A stretch of DNA of 64,000 bases from Streptomyces shenzhenensis (GTDB lineage: Bacteria > Actinomycetota > Actinomycetes > Streptomycetales > Streptomycetaceae), in NCBI RefSeq assembly GCF_021462265.1, contig NZ_JAJONF010000041.1:1-64000 (forward strand), read 5' to 3'. The notes below the pieces were generated by a model. The model saw only the letters and a program-made list of their open reading frames with translations, searched no databases and was not told the DNA's origin. Made by a program: the position numbers and the translations under genes. Positions 43,190 through 52,600 of this stretch are shown piece after piece (within the stretch, counting starts at the first letter, position 1; each line of letters starts with the position of its first letter).

Positions 43190-44830
43190 ATGACCGAACT
43201 GATTCCGAGGCCTCGCGACGTCGTCGCCGATTCCGGCGAAGTGCGGCTGACGGCGCACTCACGGCTCTACGCGGGCTCGGCGACGGAGGGCGTCGGGCAC
43301 TGGCTGCGCACGGTCCTCCGGGAGGCCACCGGCCTGCCGCTGCGCGAGGGGCGGGAACCCGACGACACCGACGGCGACGGCATCGGGCTCCGGCTCGGCC
43401 CCGGGCTCGGCCCCGAGGAGTACCGCCTCGTGAGCGACCGCAGCGGCGTCCTCATCGAGGGCGGCAGCGCGGCCGGGGTGTTCTGGGGTGCGCAGACACT
43501 GCGGCAACTCCTCGGCCCCGACGCGTACCGCAGGGCTCCGGTCAACCGCGGCCGTACCTGGGCCGTGCCGCACGTGACGATCGAGGACTCCCCCCGATTC
43601 CCCTGGCGCGGCCTCATGCTCGACGTGGCCCGGCACTTCATGCCGAAGGAAGGCGTCCTGCGCTACCTCGATCTCATGGCGGCGCACAAACTCAACGTCT
43701 TCCACTTCCACCTGACGGACGACCAGGGCTGGCGCGTCCGGATCGAGCGCTACCCCCGGCTCACCGAGGTCGGCTCCTGGCGGACCCGCACGAAATTCGG
43801 CCACCGGGCCTCACCGCTGTGGGAGGAGAAGCCGCACGGTGGCTTCTACACCCAGGACGACATCCGGGAGATCGTCGCCTACGCGGCCGAGCGGCATATC
43901 ACGGTCGTCCCCGAAATCGACGTGCCAGGACACTCACAGGCCGCCATCGCCGCGTATCCGGAACTCGGCAACACCGACGTCATCACCGCATCCGTCACAG
44001 GGGGCACCGCCCTCTCGGTCTGGGACTCCTGGGGGATCTCTCCGAACGTACTCGCCCCCACTGACAACACCCTGCGCTTCTACGAGGGGGTGTTCGAGGA
44101 AGTGCTCGGTCTCTTCCCGTCGGAGTTCATTCACGTCGGCGGCGACGAATGCCTGAAGGACCAGTGGCGGGTCTCGCCCGCCGCACAGGCACGTATCAAG
44201 GAACTCGGGCTCGCCGACGAGGACGCGTTGCAGTCCTGGTTCATCGGGCACTTCGCGAAGTGGCTTTCCGCGCGCGGGCGTCGGCTCATCGGATGGGACG
44301 AGATTCTGGAGGGCGGGATCGCCGAGGGCGCGGCCGTCTCGTCGTGGCGCGGCTACGGCGGCGGGATCGCGGCCGCCCGGGCCGGGCACGACGTCGTCAT
44401 GTGCCCCGAGCAGCACGTGTACCTGGACCACCGGCAGGCCGACGGCGCCGACGAACCGGTGCCGATCGGGTACGTCCGCACCCTGGAGGACGTGTACCGG
44501 TTCGAGCCCGTTCCGCCGGGGCTGGACGTATCCGCGGCGCGGCGGATCCTGGGCACCCAGGCCAACATCTGGACCGAGGTGATGGAGGACCAGGCGCGCG
44601 TGGACTACCAGGCCTTTCCCCGGCTCGCCGCCTTCGCCGAGGTCGCCTGGAGCGCCCTTCCGGCCCCGGCCGACCGGGACTTCGCCGACTTCGGGCGCCG
44701 CATGAGCGCGCACTACCGGCGGCTGGACGCCCTGGGGGTCGCCTACCGCCCGCCGTCCGGCCCCCTGCCCTGGCAGCGGCGCCCCGGCGTCCCCGGCCGC
44801 CCCCTCGACGGCCCGCCCCCGAACCGCTAG
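43190..44830 (+). CDS. GH20 beta-N-acetylhexosaminidase
   Basis: The 546-residue enzyme has an N-terminal GH20b-like domain (residues 1-~130) and a TIM barrel with LMLDVARHFMPKEGVLRYLD, FHFHLTDDQGWR, VPEIDVPGHSQAAI and the catalytic D319-E320 pair in HVGGDE. It removes terminal GlcNAc from chitin oligosaccharides or muropeptide-derived sugars. There is no signal peptide, so it is cytoplasmic and would need an importer. Its former importer appears to be deleted directly upstream. Confidence 0.93.
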   Translation: MTELIPRPRDVVADSGEVRLTAHSRLYAGSATEGVGHWLRTVLREATGLPLREGREPDDTDGDGIGLRLGPGLGPEEYRLVSDRSGVLIEGGSAAGVFWGAQTLRQLLGPDAYRRAPVNRGRTWAVPHVTIEDSPRFPWRGLMLDVARHFMPKEGVLRYLDLMAAHKLNVFHFHLTDDQGWRVRIERYPRLTEVGSWRTRTKFGHRASPLWEEKPHGGFYTQDDIREIVAYAAERHITVVPEIDVPGHSQAAIAAYPELGNTDVITASVTGGTALSVWDSWGISPNVLAPTDNTLRFYEGVFEEVLGLFPSEFIHVGGDECLKDQWRVSPAAQARIKELGLADEDALQSWFIGHFAKWLSARGRRLIGWDEILEGGIAEGAAVSSWRGYGGGIAAARAGHDVVMCPEQHVYLDHRQADGADEPVPIGYVRTLEDVYRFEPVPPGLDVSAARRILGTQANIWTEVMEDQARVDYQAFPRLAAFAEVAWSALPAPADRDFADFGRRMSAHYRRLDALGVAYRPPSGPLPWQRRPGVPGRPLDGPPPNR

Positions 44831-45102
44831 CCCCCCTCGGGTCCCGCCCGGGTGTTCTCCTCGCTCCGAACGCGTAATGGAAAAAGATCCCAAGGGTCAC
44901 CGAAGAGTGTCAATCGGCGCGCACCGGTGATGTCGGAAGAAAACGGACCAAGCCGCCGGTGAGGTGGGCGAATGCCTCCTAGCGGACCCGTGCGTTCGGC
45001 GCTTGCGAAGATGTGCCAGAGTTGCCACGTCCGCCCTGTGAGCACGTACCGTACGGCCACACAGGTGGGACCAGGTGGGGCAGCGGGAAGGGGCAGCCGG
45101 TT

Positions 45103-45996
45103 TTGACCACGCACGCACCGCAGGCGGCGCAGGCCGTCACGCTGCCCACGACGCTGAACGAGGCCGTGGCGGCCCTCACCGCCATGCCGGCCGCGGTCCC
45201 CGTCGCGGGCGGCACCGACCTGATGGCCGCCGTCAACTCCGGACAGCTCAGGCCCGCCGCCCTCGTCGGCCTCGGCCGGATCAGCGAGATCCGCGGCTGG
45301 CAGTACCAGGACGGCAACGCCCTGCTCGGCGCCGGCCTCACGCACGCGCGCATGGGCCGCCCCGACTTCGCGGCCCTGATCCCGGCCCTCGCCGCCGCCG
45401 CGCGGGCCGCCGGTCCGCCGCACATCCGCAACGCAGGAACCCTCGGCGGCAACATCGCCACGGCCGCGCCCACCGGCGACGCGCTGCCGGTGCTCGCCGC
45501 CCTGGAGGCGACGCTGATCATCGCGGGACCGGGCGGATCCCGCCGGGAGATCCCGGTGTCGCACCTGCTGGCCGGTGTGGAGATGCTCCGCGCGGGCGAG
45601 CTGATCGGCTTCGTGCGGGTGCCGCTGCTGCACGCCCCGCAGGTCTTCCTGAAGGCGACCGGCCGCACCGGGCCGGGCCGCTCGGTGGCCTCCGTGGCGC
45701 TCGTCCTCGACCCCGCCCGGCGCGGCGTCAGATGCGCCGTCGGCGCCATAGCGCCGATGCCGCTGCGGCCCCTGGACGCCGAGCAGTGGGTGGCCCAGCT
45801 GATCGACTGGGACAACGACCGCGCGCTCGTCCCGGAGGCGCTGAGCGCCTTCGGCGAGTACGTCGCGGCCGCCTGCATCCCCGACCCGGTCCCCGAGCCC
45901 GACGGCTCGGTGCCGCCGCTTCCGCCCGCCGTACTGCACCTGCGGCGCACCGTCGCCGCGCTGGCCCGACGAGCACTGGGGAGGGCGCTGTCATGA
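45103..45996 (+). CDS. Molybdenum hydroxylase FAD-binding subunit (xanthine dehydrogenase family)
   Basis: The 297-residue protein has FAD-binding motifs PVAGGTDLMAAVNSG and IRNAGTLGGNIATAAPTGD and a CO-dehydrogenase flavoprotein C-terminal domain. I chose TTG 45103 (MTTHAPQAAQAV), preceded by GGGAAGGGG; a GTG/ATG nearby in the same frame gives non-family residues. The stop overlaps the Fe-S subunit start (ATGA). It passes electrons from the Fe-S clusters to its FAD. Confidence 0.85.
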   Translation: MTTHAPQAAQAVTLPTTLNEAVAALTAMPAAVPVAGGTDLMAAVNSGQLRPAALVGLGRISEIRGWQYQDGNALLGAGLTHARMGRPDFAALIPALAAAARAAGPPHIRNAGTLGGNIATAAPTGDALPVLAALEATLIIAGPGGSRREIPVSHLLAGVEMLRAGELIGFVRVPLLHAPQVFLKATGRTGPGRSVASVALVLDPARRGVRCAVGAIAPMPLRPLDAEQWVAQLIDWDNDRALVPEALSAFGEYVAAACIPDPVPEPDGSVPPLPPAVLHLRRTVAALARRALGRALS

Positions 45997-47651
45997 CCGA
46001 CGACCAGCACGCCGAGGGCGCGCCCGGGAGCGGTGGCGGCCGCTGGGACCCGCTGCCCCAGGGTGACTACGACGACGGCGCCACCGCGTTCGTGAAACTC
46101 CCCGAGGGCGGCATCGAGGCCCTGCTGTCCGCCGACAGCCCCCTGGCCGCGCCCGGCCACGGCTATGTGCCGCCGCGGATAACGGCCGCGCCCGGCACCG
46201 ACGCCTGGGGCGCGCCGGCCGACGGCACCCAGTGGCCCGACCCGAACGCCGTCCCCCAGGAGCGGCCCGCCGACGACCGGTTCACGTACAACCCGGCCGC
46301 GACGCAGCAGTGGATGTACGAGGAACCGCCGCCGCCCGCGCCCGGCCACGACGTGACCGGCCAGTGGTCGATCCCGGTCGCGACGGGCGACGCTCCGGAC
46401 GAATCGGGCGAGTTCACCACATCCGCGCTCATGGAGCAGTGGGGCGGCACACCGCCGGCGACCCTGCCGGGCGGCGCCGCCGCGCCCTGGGCGACCGAGG
46501 CCCAGGCGTGGGAACACCCCGTGGAGGCCTCTGGGCCGCCCGCTGAGCCCCCCGCGGGCCACGGCGACACGCGCGGTCCGGCTCCCGCCTTCGAGGCCGC
46601 CGGTGCGCCGCCTGTGGCCGATGTGCCGACGGGGGTCGAAGAGGGCGAGCCGGCCGACCCCGGCGAAGCCGGCGCCCCCCACGAGGCCGCCGACTCGCAC
46701 CCCGCCCACGAACCGCAGGCCGCCGACGGCGAGTCCGCCCCCCAGGACCCGCCCGCGGCCGACGGCGAAAGCGCCGAAGACGACACGGCCGGGGAAGAAC
46801 ACGCCGAAGGCGAAGCCGAGACGGTCGACGACCACCCCCTCGCCTCCTACGTCCTGCGCGTCAACGGCGCGGACCGCCCCGTCACCGACGCCTGGATCGG
46901 CGAGTCCCTCCTGTACGTCCTGCGTGAGCGCCTCGGCCTAGCCGGCGCCAAGGACGGCTGCTCGCAGGGCGAATGCGGCGCCTGCAACGTCCAGGTCGAC
47001 GGCCGCCTGGTCGCCTCCTGCCTGGTCCCCGCGGTCACCGCCGCCGGCAGCGAGGTCCGCACGGTCGAGGGCCTGGCCCAGGACGGCCGGCCCTCGGACG
47101 TCCAGCGCGCACTGGCCCGCTGCGGAGCCGTCCAGTGCGGCTTCTGCGTCCCCGGCATGGCGATGACCGTCCACGACCTCCTGGAAGGCAACCCGGCCCC
47201 CACCGAGCTGGAGACCCGCCAGGCCCTGTGCGGCAACCTCTGCCGCTGCTCCGGCTACCGGGGCGTCCTGGACGCCGTCAACGAGGTCGTGGCCGAACGC
47301 GAGGCACACGCCGCCGCCGACGCTGAGACGGACGGCGACGAGGCCCGTATTCCACACCAGGCGGGACCGGGCGCCGGCGGCGTCCACGCCTCGGCGTTCG
47401 ACTCCCCGGGCACCTTCGGGGCCGGAATCCGGGTCCCGCACGAGCAGTCGTACGACCAGTCGTTCGGGGGTGACCAGTCCTTCGGGGGCAACCAGTCGTT
47501 CGGCGCTGACCAGTCCTTCGGCGGCAACCAGTCGTTCGGCGCCGACCAGTCCTTCGGCGGCAACCAGACGTTCGGCGGCAACCAGTCCTTCGACGACCAG
47601 AGCCAGAGCTACGAAGACCAGCCCTACGGCCCGGACGGAGGCCAGGCGTGA
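45993..47651 (+). CDS. Molybdenum hydroxylase 2Fe-2S subunit with long disordered extensions
   Basis: The 552-residue protein has the normal ~160-residue 2Fe-2S subunit only at about residues 285-445. Its two clusters are marked by CSQGECGACNV ... C and by CGFCVPG with CGNLCRCSGY. It is preceded by ~280 residues rich in Pro, Ala, Glu and Asp, and followed by ~105 residues with eight (D/N)QSFG(G/A) repeats. Both extensions look disordered. The gene overlaps both neighbours by four bases, so it is a true subunit of the complex. Confidence 0.88.
   Translation: MTDDQHAEGAPGSGGGRWDPLPQGDYDDGATAFVKLPEGGIEALLSADSPLAAPGHGYVPPRITAAPGTDAWGAPADGTQWPDPNAVPQERPADDRFTYNPAATQQWMYEEPPPPAPGHDVTGQWSIPVATGDAPDESGEFTTSALMEQWGGTPPATLPGGAAAPWATEAQAWEHPVEASGPPAEPPAGHGDTRGPAPAFEAAGAPPVADVPTGVEEGEPADPGEAGAPHEAADSHPAHEPQAADGESAPQDPPAADGESAEDDTAGEEHAEGEAETVDDHPLASYVLRVNGADRPVTDAWIGESLLYVLRERLGLAGAKDGCSQGECGACNVQVDGRLVASCLVPAVTAAGSEVRTVEGLAQDGRPSDVQRALARCGAVQCGFCVPGMAMTVHDLLEGNPAPTELETRQALCGNLCRCSGYRGVLDAVNEVVAEREAHAAADAETDGDEARIPHQAGPGAGGVHASAFDSPGTFGAGIRVPHEQSYDQSFGGDQSFGGNQSFGADQSFGGNQSFGADQSFGGNQTFGGNQSFDDQSQSYEDQPYGPDGGQA
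47454..47597 (+). repeat. Eight 18-bp in-frame repeats, (D/N)QSFGG
   Basis: Eight consecutive 18-bp units encode DQSFGG or NQSFGA variants in the C-terminal tail of the Fe-S subunit. Units alternate in pairs (36-bp higher-order period), which suggests duplication of two-unit blocks. Confidence 0.88.
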
Positions 47652-49960
47652 CCAACGAGACCGTCACCACGACCACGGCCGCGGAGACCCCCGTCCCCGC
47701 CGCCGAGCCGCTGCCGCACGGCCTCGGCGTGTCGCTGCCCGCCGCAGAGGCGGGCGCGAAGACCGAGGGCACCTTCCCGTACGCGGCCGACCTGTGGGCC
47801 GAGGGCCTGCTGTGGGCGGCCGTGCTCCGCTCCCCGCACCCGCACGCGCGCATCGTGTCCATCGACACCAGCCACGCGCGCGAGATGCCCGGTGTACGGG
47901 CCGTCGTCACCCACGAGGACGTCCCCGGCACCCCGCGCCACGGCCGCGGCACCCCGGACCGCCCGGTCTTCGCCTCCGAGGTGGTACGGCACCACGGCGA
48001 GCCCATCGCGGCCGTCGCCGCCGACCACCCGGACACGGCCCGGATGGCCGCCGCCGCCGTCATCGTCGAGTACGAGATGCTCGAACCGGTCATCGACCCG
48101 GAGCGGTCCTTCGAGGCCGAGCCGCTGCACCCCGACGGCAACCTGATCCGGCACATCCCGCTCCAGCACGGCGACCCGGGCGCGACCGGCGAGATCGTCG
48201 TCGAGGGCCAGTACCGCATCGGCCGCGCCGACCCCGCCCCCATCGGCGCCGAGGCCGGACTCGCGGTACCCCGCCCCGACGGCGGGGTCGAGCTGTACAT
48301 GGCCTCCACCGACCCGCACACCGACCGCAACACGGCTGCCGCGTGCTACGGCCTGTCGCTCGAACAGGTGAAGATCGTCGTGACCGGTGTGCCCGGCGCG
48401 ACCGCCGACCGTGAGGACCAGGGCTTCCAGCTCCCGCTCGGCCTGCTCGCCCTGAAGACCGGCTGCCCGGTCAAGCTCACCGCCACGCGCGAGGAGTCCT
48501 TCCTCGGCCACGCCCACCGCCACCCCACCCTGCTGCGCTACCGGCACCACGCCGACGCCGAGGGCAAGCTGGTCAAGGTCGAGGCGCAGATCCTGCTCGA
48601 CGCGGGCGCCTACGCCGACACCTCCGCCGAGTCGCTGGCCGCCGCCGTCTCCTTCGCCTGCGGCCCCTACGTCGTGCCGAACGCCTTCATCGAGGGCTGG
48701 GCCGTCCGGACCAACAACCCGCCCTCCGGACATGTCCGCGGCGAGGGCGCCATGCAGGTGTGCGCCGCCTACGAGGCGCAGATGGACAAGCTGGCGAAGA
48801 AGCTCGGCCTCGACCCGGCCGAGATCCGCCTGCGCAACGCGCTCGCCACCGGCGACGTCCTCCCCATCGGCCAGACCGTGACCTGCCCGGCCCCCGTGGC
48901 CGAACTCCTCCAGGCGGTCCGGGACTTCCCGCTCCCCGCGCTGCCCAAGGACACCCCCGAGGACGAATGGCTGCTCCCCGGCGGCCCCGAGGGCGCGGGC
49001 GAGCCGGGCGCGGTGCGCCGGGGTGTCGGCTACGGCCTCGGCATGGTGCACATGCTCGGCGCCGAGGGTGCCGACGAGGTCTCGACGGCCACGGTCAAGG
49101 TCCACGACGGCATCGCGACCGTGCTCTGCGCGGCCGTGGAGACCGGCCAGGGCTTCACCACGCTGGCCCGCCAGATCGTTCAGGAGACCCTCGGCATCGA
49201 CGAGGTGCATGTCGCGCCCGTCGACACCGACCAGCCCCCGGCGGGCGCGGGCTGCCGGGGCCGGCACACCTGGGTCTCGGGCGGAGCGGTGGAACGCGCC
49301 GCGAAGATGGTCCGCACCCAGCTCCTGCAGCCCCTCGCCCACAAGTTCGGCATGTCGACCGAACTGCTCCAGATCACCGACGGCAAGATCACGTCGTACG
49401 ACGGCGTCCTGTCGACCACCGTCACCGAGGCGCTGGACGGCAAGGAACTGTGGGCGACCGCCCAGTGCCGCCCGCATCCGACCGAGCCGCTGGACGCCGA
49501 GGGCCAGGGCGACGCCTTCGTCGGCCTCGCCTTCTGCGCGATCCGCGCGGTCGTCGACGTGGACATCGAGCTCGGGTCGGTCCGGGTGGTGGAGCTCGCC
49601 GTCGCCCAGGACGTCGGCCGGATCCTCAACCCCGCGCAGCTCAACGCCCGTATCGAGGCCGGTGTCACGCAGGGCGTGGGCATCGCCCTGACGGAGAACC
49701 TGCGCACCCCGCGCGGTCTGATCCGCCACCCCGACCTCACCGGATACGCCCTGCCGACCGCCCTCGACGCCCCCGACATCCGGATCGTCAGACTCGTCGA
49801 GGAACGGGACGTGGTCGCCCCCTTCGGCGCCAAGTCGGTCAGCGCGGTGCCGGTGGTGACGTCCCCGGCGGCCGTCGCGTCCGCCGTCCGCGCCGCCACC
49901 GGCCGCCCGGTCAACCGCCTCCCGATCCGCCCGCAGGCGGCGGTGGTCACGGGCCAGTGA
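47648..49960 (+). CDS. Molybdenum hydroxylase large (molybdopterin) subunit
   Basis: The 770-residue protein has the aldehyde oxidase/xanthine dehydrogenase a/b hammerhead domain (residues ~35-150) and molybdopterin-binding domains (HVRGEGAMQVCAAYEAQMDKL, ETGQGFTTLARQIVQETLG, EGQGDAFVGLAFCAIRAVVD). The position of the usual catalytic Glu (K-x-V-G-E) reads KSVSAVP, an Ala. GTG 47648 overlaps the Fe-S subunit stop. Substrate, whether a purine or an aldehyde, cannot be told. Confidence 0.88.
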   Translation: MTNETVTTTTAAETPVPAAEPLPHGLGVSLPAAEAGAKTEGTFPYAADLWAEGLLWAAVLRSPHPHARIVSIDTSHAREMPGVRAVVTHEDVPGTPRHGRGTPDRPVFASEVVRHHGEPIAAVAADHPDTARMAAAAVIVEYEMLEPVIDPERSFEAEPLHPDGNLIRHIPLQHGDPGATGEIVVEGQYRIGRADPAPIGAEAGLAVPRPDGGVELYMASTDPHTDRNTAAACYGLSLEQVKIVVTGVPGATADREDQGFQLPLGLLALKTGCPVKLTATREESFLGHAHRHPTLLRYRHHADAEGKLVKVEAQILLDAGAYADTSAESLAAAVSFACGPYVVPNAFIEGWAVRTNNPPSGHVRGEGAMQVCAAYEAQMDKLAKKLGLDPAEIRLRNALATGDVLPIGQTVTCPAPVAELLQAVRDFPLPALPKDTPEDEWLLPGGPEGAGEPGAVRRGVGYGLGMVHMLGAEGADEVSTATVKVHDGIATVLCAAVETGQGFTTLARQIVQETLGIDEVHVAPVDTDQPPAGAGCRGRHTWVSGGAVERAAKMVRTQLLQPLAHKFGMSTELLQITDGKITSYDGVLSTTVTEALDGKELWATAQCRPHPTEPLDAEGQGDAFVGLAFCAIRAVVDVDIELGSVRVVELAVAQDVGRILNPAQLNARIEAGVTQGVGIALTENLRTPRGLIRHPDLTGYALPTALDAPDIRIVRLVEERDVVAPFGAKSVSAVPVVTSPAAVASAVRAATGRPVNRLPIRPQAAVVTGQ

Positions 49961-50526
49961 GCCTGTCGGGGGTCGTCGTCATCGCGGGAGATGGGGGCAC
50001 CTCCCACGCCCTTTAGGCAGTGGGGGAGGCGGCCGGCAAGTCGACCGTGGCGCAGGCGCTGGCCGAGCGTCTGCCCCGGGCCGCGCACGTCCGCGGTGAC
50101 GTCTTCCGCCGCATGATCGTGTCGGGCCGGGAGGAGTACACGCCCGGGGCCTCGCCGGAGGCGACCGCCCAACTCCACCTCCGGCACCGGCTGTCGGCGG
50201 CCACCGCGGACGCGTACGCCGAGGCCGGTTTCACGGCGATCGTCCAGGACGTGCTGCTGGGCCCGGAGCTGACGTCGTACGTCCAGCGCGTCCGCACCCG
50301 CCCGCTGCACGTCGTGGTCCTCGCCCCGAGCCCCGAGGCCGTGGCGCGGCGGGAGGCCGGGCGGTCCAAGACCGGCTACGGGCCCGCCTGGACGGTCGCC
50401 GATCTGGACGCGGAACTACGCCTGCGCACCGAGCCGTTGGGTCTGTGGCTGGACACGTCGGAACTCACCGTGGAGCAGACGGTGACAGCGATTCTCTCCG
50501 GGACGCAACGGACGAGGGTCGCCTGA
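49957..50526 (+). pseudogene. P-loop kinase-like gene broken at Walker A by a palindromic repeat
   Basis: GTG 49957 overlaps the large-subunit stop and opens MSLSGVVVIAG, the normal beta strand before a P-loop. A ~40-bp inserted segment with an in-frame TAG (50014-50016) follows, and the frame resumes with EAAGKSTVAQALAERL. The rest is intact (DVFRRMIVSGREEYTP, IVQDVLLGPE, VVLAPSPEAVARREAGRSK), resembling small AAA-33/phosphotransferase-like kinases. A GTG at 50020 could restart translation but would lack the first strand and a complete GxxxxGK motif. Confidence 0.75.
49990..50029 (+). mobile_element. Small palindromic repeat inserted in a coding region
   Basis: The segment has the arms CACCTCCCAC and GTGGGGGAGG around ccctttaggca. 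The pattern gggggcacctcccac...gtgggggagg recurs in Streptomyces genomes as short intergenic palindromes (my recollection). Here it splits a P-loop motif. Confidence 0.6.
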
Positions 50527-50703
50527 CGTCTCTTCTGCGGGGCGTTGTCAGTGCCGCGGCGTAGTGTTCTGGGCAGTGGGGACGGCCGTTCGGAGGGAAA
50601 GCCCGGTCGGCCTGTCGTGCCCTGCCGACGACCTGCGCACGACGCACCACTCGACCCACTTGCACGTCTTGCACGTCTTGAACTCTTGATCGCGGGGGAA
50701 GCG

Positions 50704-51873
50704 ATGAGCACGATCAGCACGACCGGCAGCGGTGCGGCGGCGATCACGCTGACCGGGGCCGAACTGGACCGGTACATCACGCACGAACCCACCCGCAGCC
50801 GGCTGGCCGGTCCCGGACTGCCCGACAGCGGCTGCCTGCTGACGTTCGAGCCGCTGCGCACGATCGGCCTGCGCACCCTGGCGGAGGCCACGGACGGCCC
50901 GACCCGGCTCGCGGAGGAGCTCCGGGACCGCCTGGTGATAGGGGAACTGCTGGCCCCGGCCGGCCTGGACACCGAGTCGATCCTCCTCGACGGCGGCACC
51001 GGCGAGGTCAGCACGGCCTACCTGCTCGACCCCACCGACCCGCGCCCGCTGGCGCCCTCGCTGGAGACGCTGCTGCGCTTCGCCGCGGTCACCGAGGAAC
51101 TGACGGGCCTGCGCGGCCGTTTCGCCTCCCTCGCCGGTACCTACGGCACGAAGACGGCGACCGAGGCCTCCCGCAAGCTCCTGGAGCTCTTCGAGGAGGG
51201 CACGGCCGGCCACGTCCCGCCGTACTGGAAGGCCACGGCCCTGATCCGTCCCCTCAGCCTGATCGCGGGCCCCGGCACGGACTCCGGGCTCGCCGTCGAC
51301 CTGCCGGTCCGGCTCCTGGACCAGGAGTTCGGGCAGGGCCGGGTGGCCCGCTTCGAAGAGGTCGACTTCCCGCCCACGCTCACCCACGAGCCGACCCGCC
51401 GCTTCCTGCGCGAGACCGGCCTCCCGGAGGACGCGGTCCTCTTCCACCTCGACCCGGACGCCGCGCTGCCCACCCTGCGGGAGTACTTCACCGGCGTCCA
51501 CCCCGGCGGGTTCCCCCTGGACGACCTCCCGGCCCACGCCGACCGGCTCATACGCCTCGGCTACCTGGTCGAGGACAACAGCCTCGTGGTGGACGGCACC
51601 ACGGGCGCGATCCTCAACTTCTCCGAGCCCGAGGCGACCCTCTACCCCCTCAACACGGACATCTCCACGCTCGCCTACACCCTCTGGCTCCTGCACCACG
51701 AGCGCACCATCGACGAGCACCTGAACCACGAACTCACCACCGAGGCCTACGACCAGCTCGCCGCGACCATGCTCCACACCCTCGCGACCGTCGACCCCAC
51801 CCCCGTCACGACGGACGCCGACTGGCACTACTGGACGGAGCTGTTCCAGGACGAGGCCGGCGGAGTGCTGTAG
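50704..51873 (+). CDS. SUKH-4-type protein with two related halves
   Basis: The 389-residue protein shows an internal duplication: ITHEPTRSRLAGPGLPDSGCLLTFEPL in the first half and LTHEPTRRFLRETGLPEDAVLFHLDP in the second (near residues 20-45 and 225-250). Each half resembles the SUKH-4 immunity fold found widely in Streptomyces, often without a toxin. No toxin is adjacent. The ATG at 50704 follows GGGGGAAG. Confidence 0.75.
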   Translation: MSTISTTGSGAAAITLTGAELDRYITHEPTRSRLAGPGLPDSGCLLTFEPLRTIGLRTLAEATDGPTRLAEELRDRLVIGELLAPAGLDTESILLDGGTGEVSTAYLLDPTDPRPLAPSLETLLRFAAVTEELTGLRGRFASLAGTYGTKTATEASRKLLELFEEGTAGHVPPYWKATALIRPLSLIAGPGTDSGLAVDLPVRLLDQEFGQGRVARFEEVDFPPTLTHEPTRRFLRETGLPEDAVLFHLDPDAALPTLREYFTGVHPGGFPLDDLPAHADRLIRLGYLVEDNSLVVDGTTGAILNFSEPEATLYPLNTDISTLAYTLWLLHHERTIDEHLNHELTTEAYDQLAATMLHTLATVDPTPVTTDADWHYWTELFQDEAGGVL

Positions 51874-51925
51874 CGGCGGGGCGGGACTCGACGGACAGGA
51901 CAGGAGGGGGCAGGACAGGGCGGGG

Positions 51926-52600
51926 TCAGGTCACCAGGCCCTGGCGGTAGGCGTAGACGACGGCCTGGACGCGGTCGCGCAGCCCCAGCTTGGCGAGGAT
52001 GCGGGAGACGAAGGTCTTGACGGTCTCCGGGCTGAGCACGAGGGCCGCGGCGATCTCGCTGTTGGAGAGGCCGTCCGCGATCAGACGCAGCACCTCCAGC
52101 TCGCGCGGGGTCAGCGGAACGCCGGGCGGGGTGCCGCCGTCGGCGGGGCGGATCCGGGTGGCGTAGCGGCCCACGAGCTGCCGGGTCACCTCGGGGTCCA
52201 GCAGGGCCGCGCCCGTGGCCACGGTCCGGATGCCGTGCAGCAGCCGGTCCGGCGGCGCGTCCTTGAGCAGGAACCCGCTGGCGCCCGCGCGCAGCGCTTC
52301 GTAGACGTACTCGTCCAGGTTGAACGTGGTCACCACGAGCACCTTCACCGGATGCGGCACCCCGGCACCGGCCAGCAGCCGGGTGGCCTCGATGCCGTCG
52401 AGGACCGGCATCCGGATGTCCATCACCACGACGTCCGGGCGCAGCCGGCCGGCGAGGCCGACCGCGGCCTGCCCGTCCCCGCACTCGCCCGCCACCTCCA
52501 GGTCGGGCTGGGCGTCGATGATCGTCGCCAGGCCGGTGCGCACCAGCACCTGGTCGTCGCAGACCAGCACCCGGATCGGTGCCCCGCCCGCGCCGCTCAC
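51926..52600 (-). CDS. NarL/LuxR-family response regulator
   Basis: The 224-residue protein has a receiver domain with acidic pocket D15-D16 and phospho-acceptor D61 (VVVMDIRMPVLDG), and a LuxR-type helix-turn-helix (LTPRELEVLRLIADGLSNSE, then LSPETVKTFVSRILAKLGL). GTG 52600 overlaps the kinase stop. With the kinase and a CPBP protease upstream it forms a three-gene operon. Confidence 0.93.
   Translation of the reverse strand: MSGAGGAPIRVLVCDDQVLVRTGLATIIDAQPDLEVAGECGDGQAAVGLAGRLRPDVVVMDIRMPVLDGIEATRLLAGAGVPHPVKVLVVTTFNLDEYVYEALRAGASGFLLKDAPPDRLLHGIRTVATGAALLDPEVTRQLVGRYATRIRPADGGTPPGVPLTPRELEVLRLIADGLSNSEIAAALVLSPETVKTFVSRILAKLGLRDRVQAVVYAYRQGLVT

Noticed and set aside
49990..50029. Full insertion sequence in the P-loop gene
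   Set aside because: The inserted segment is about 40 bp with no transposase; it is a small palindrome only.
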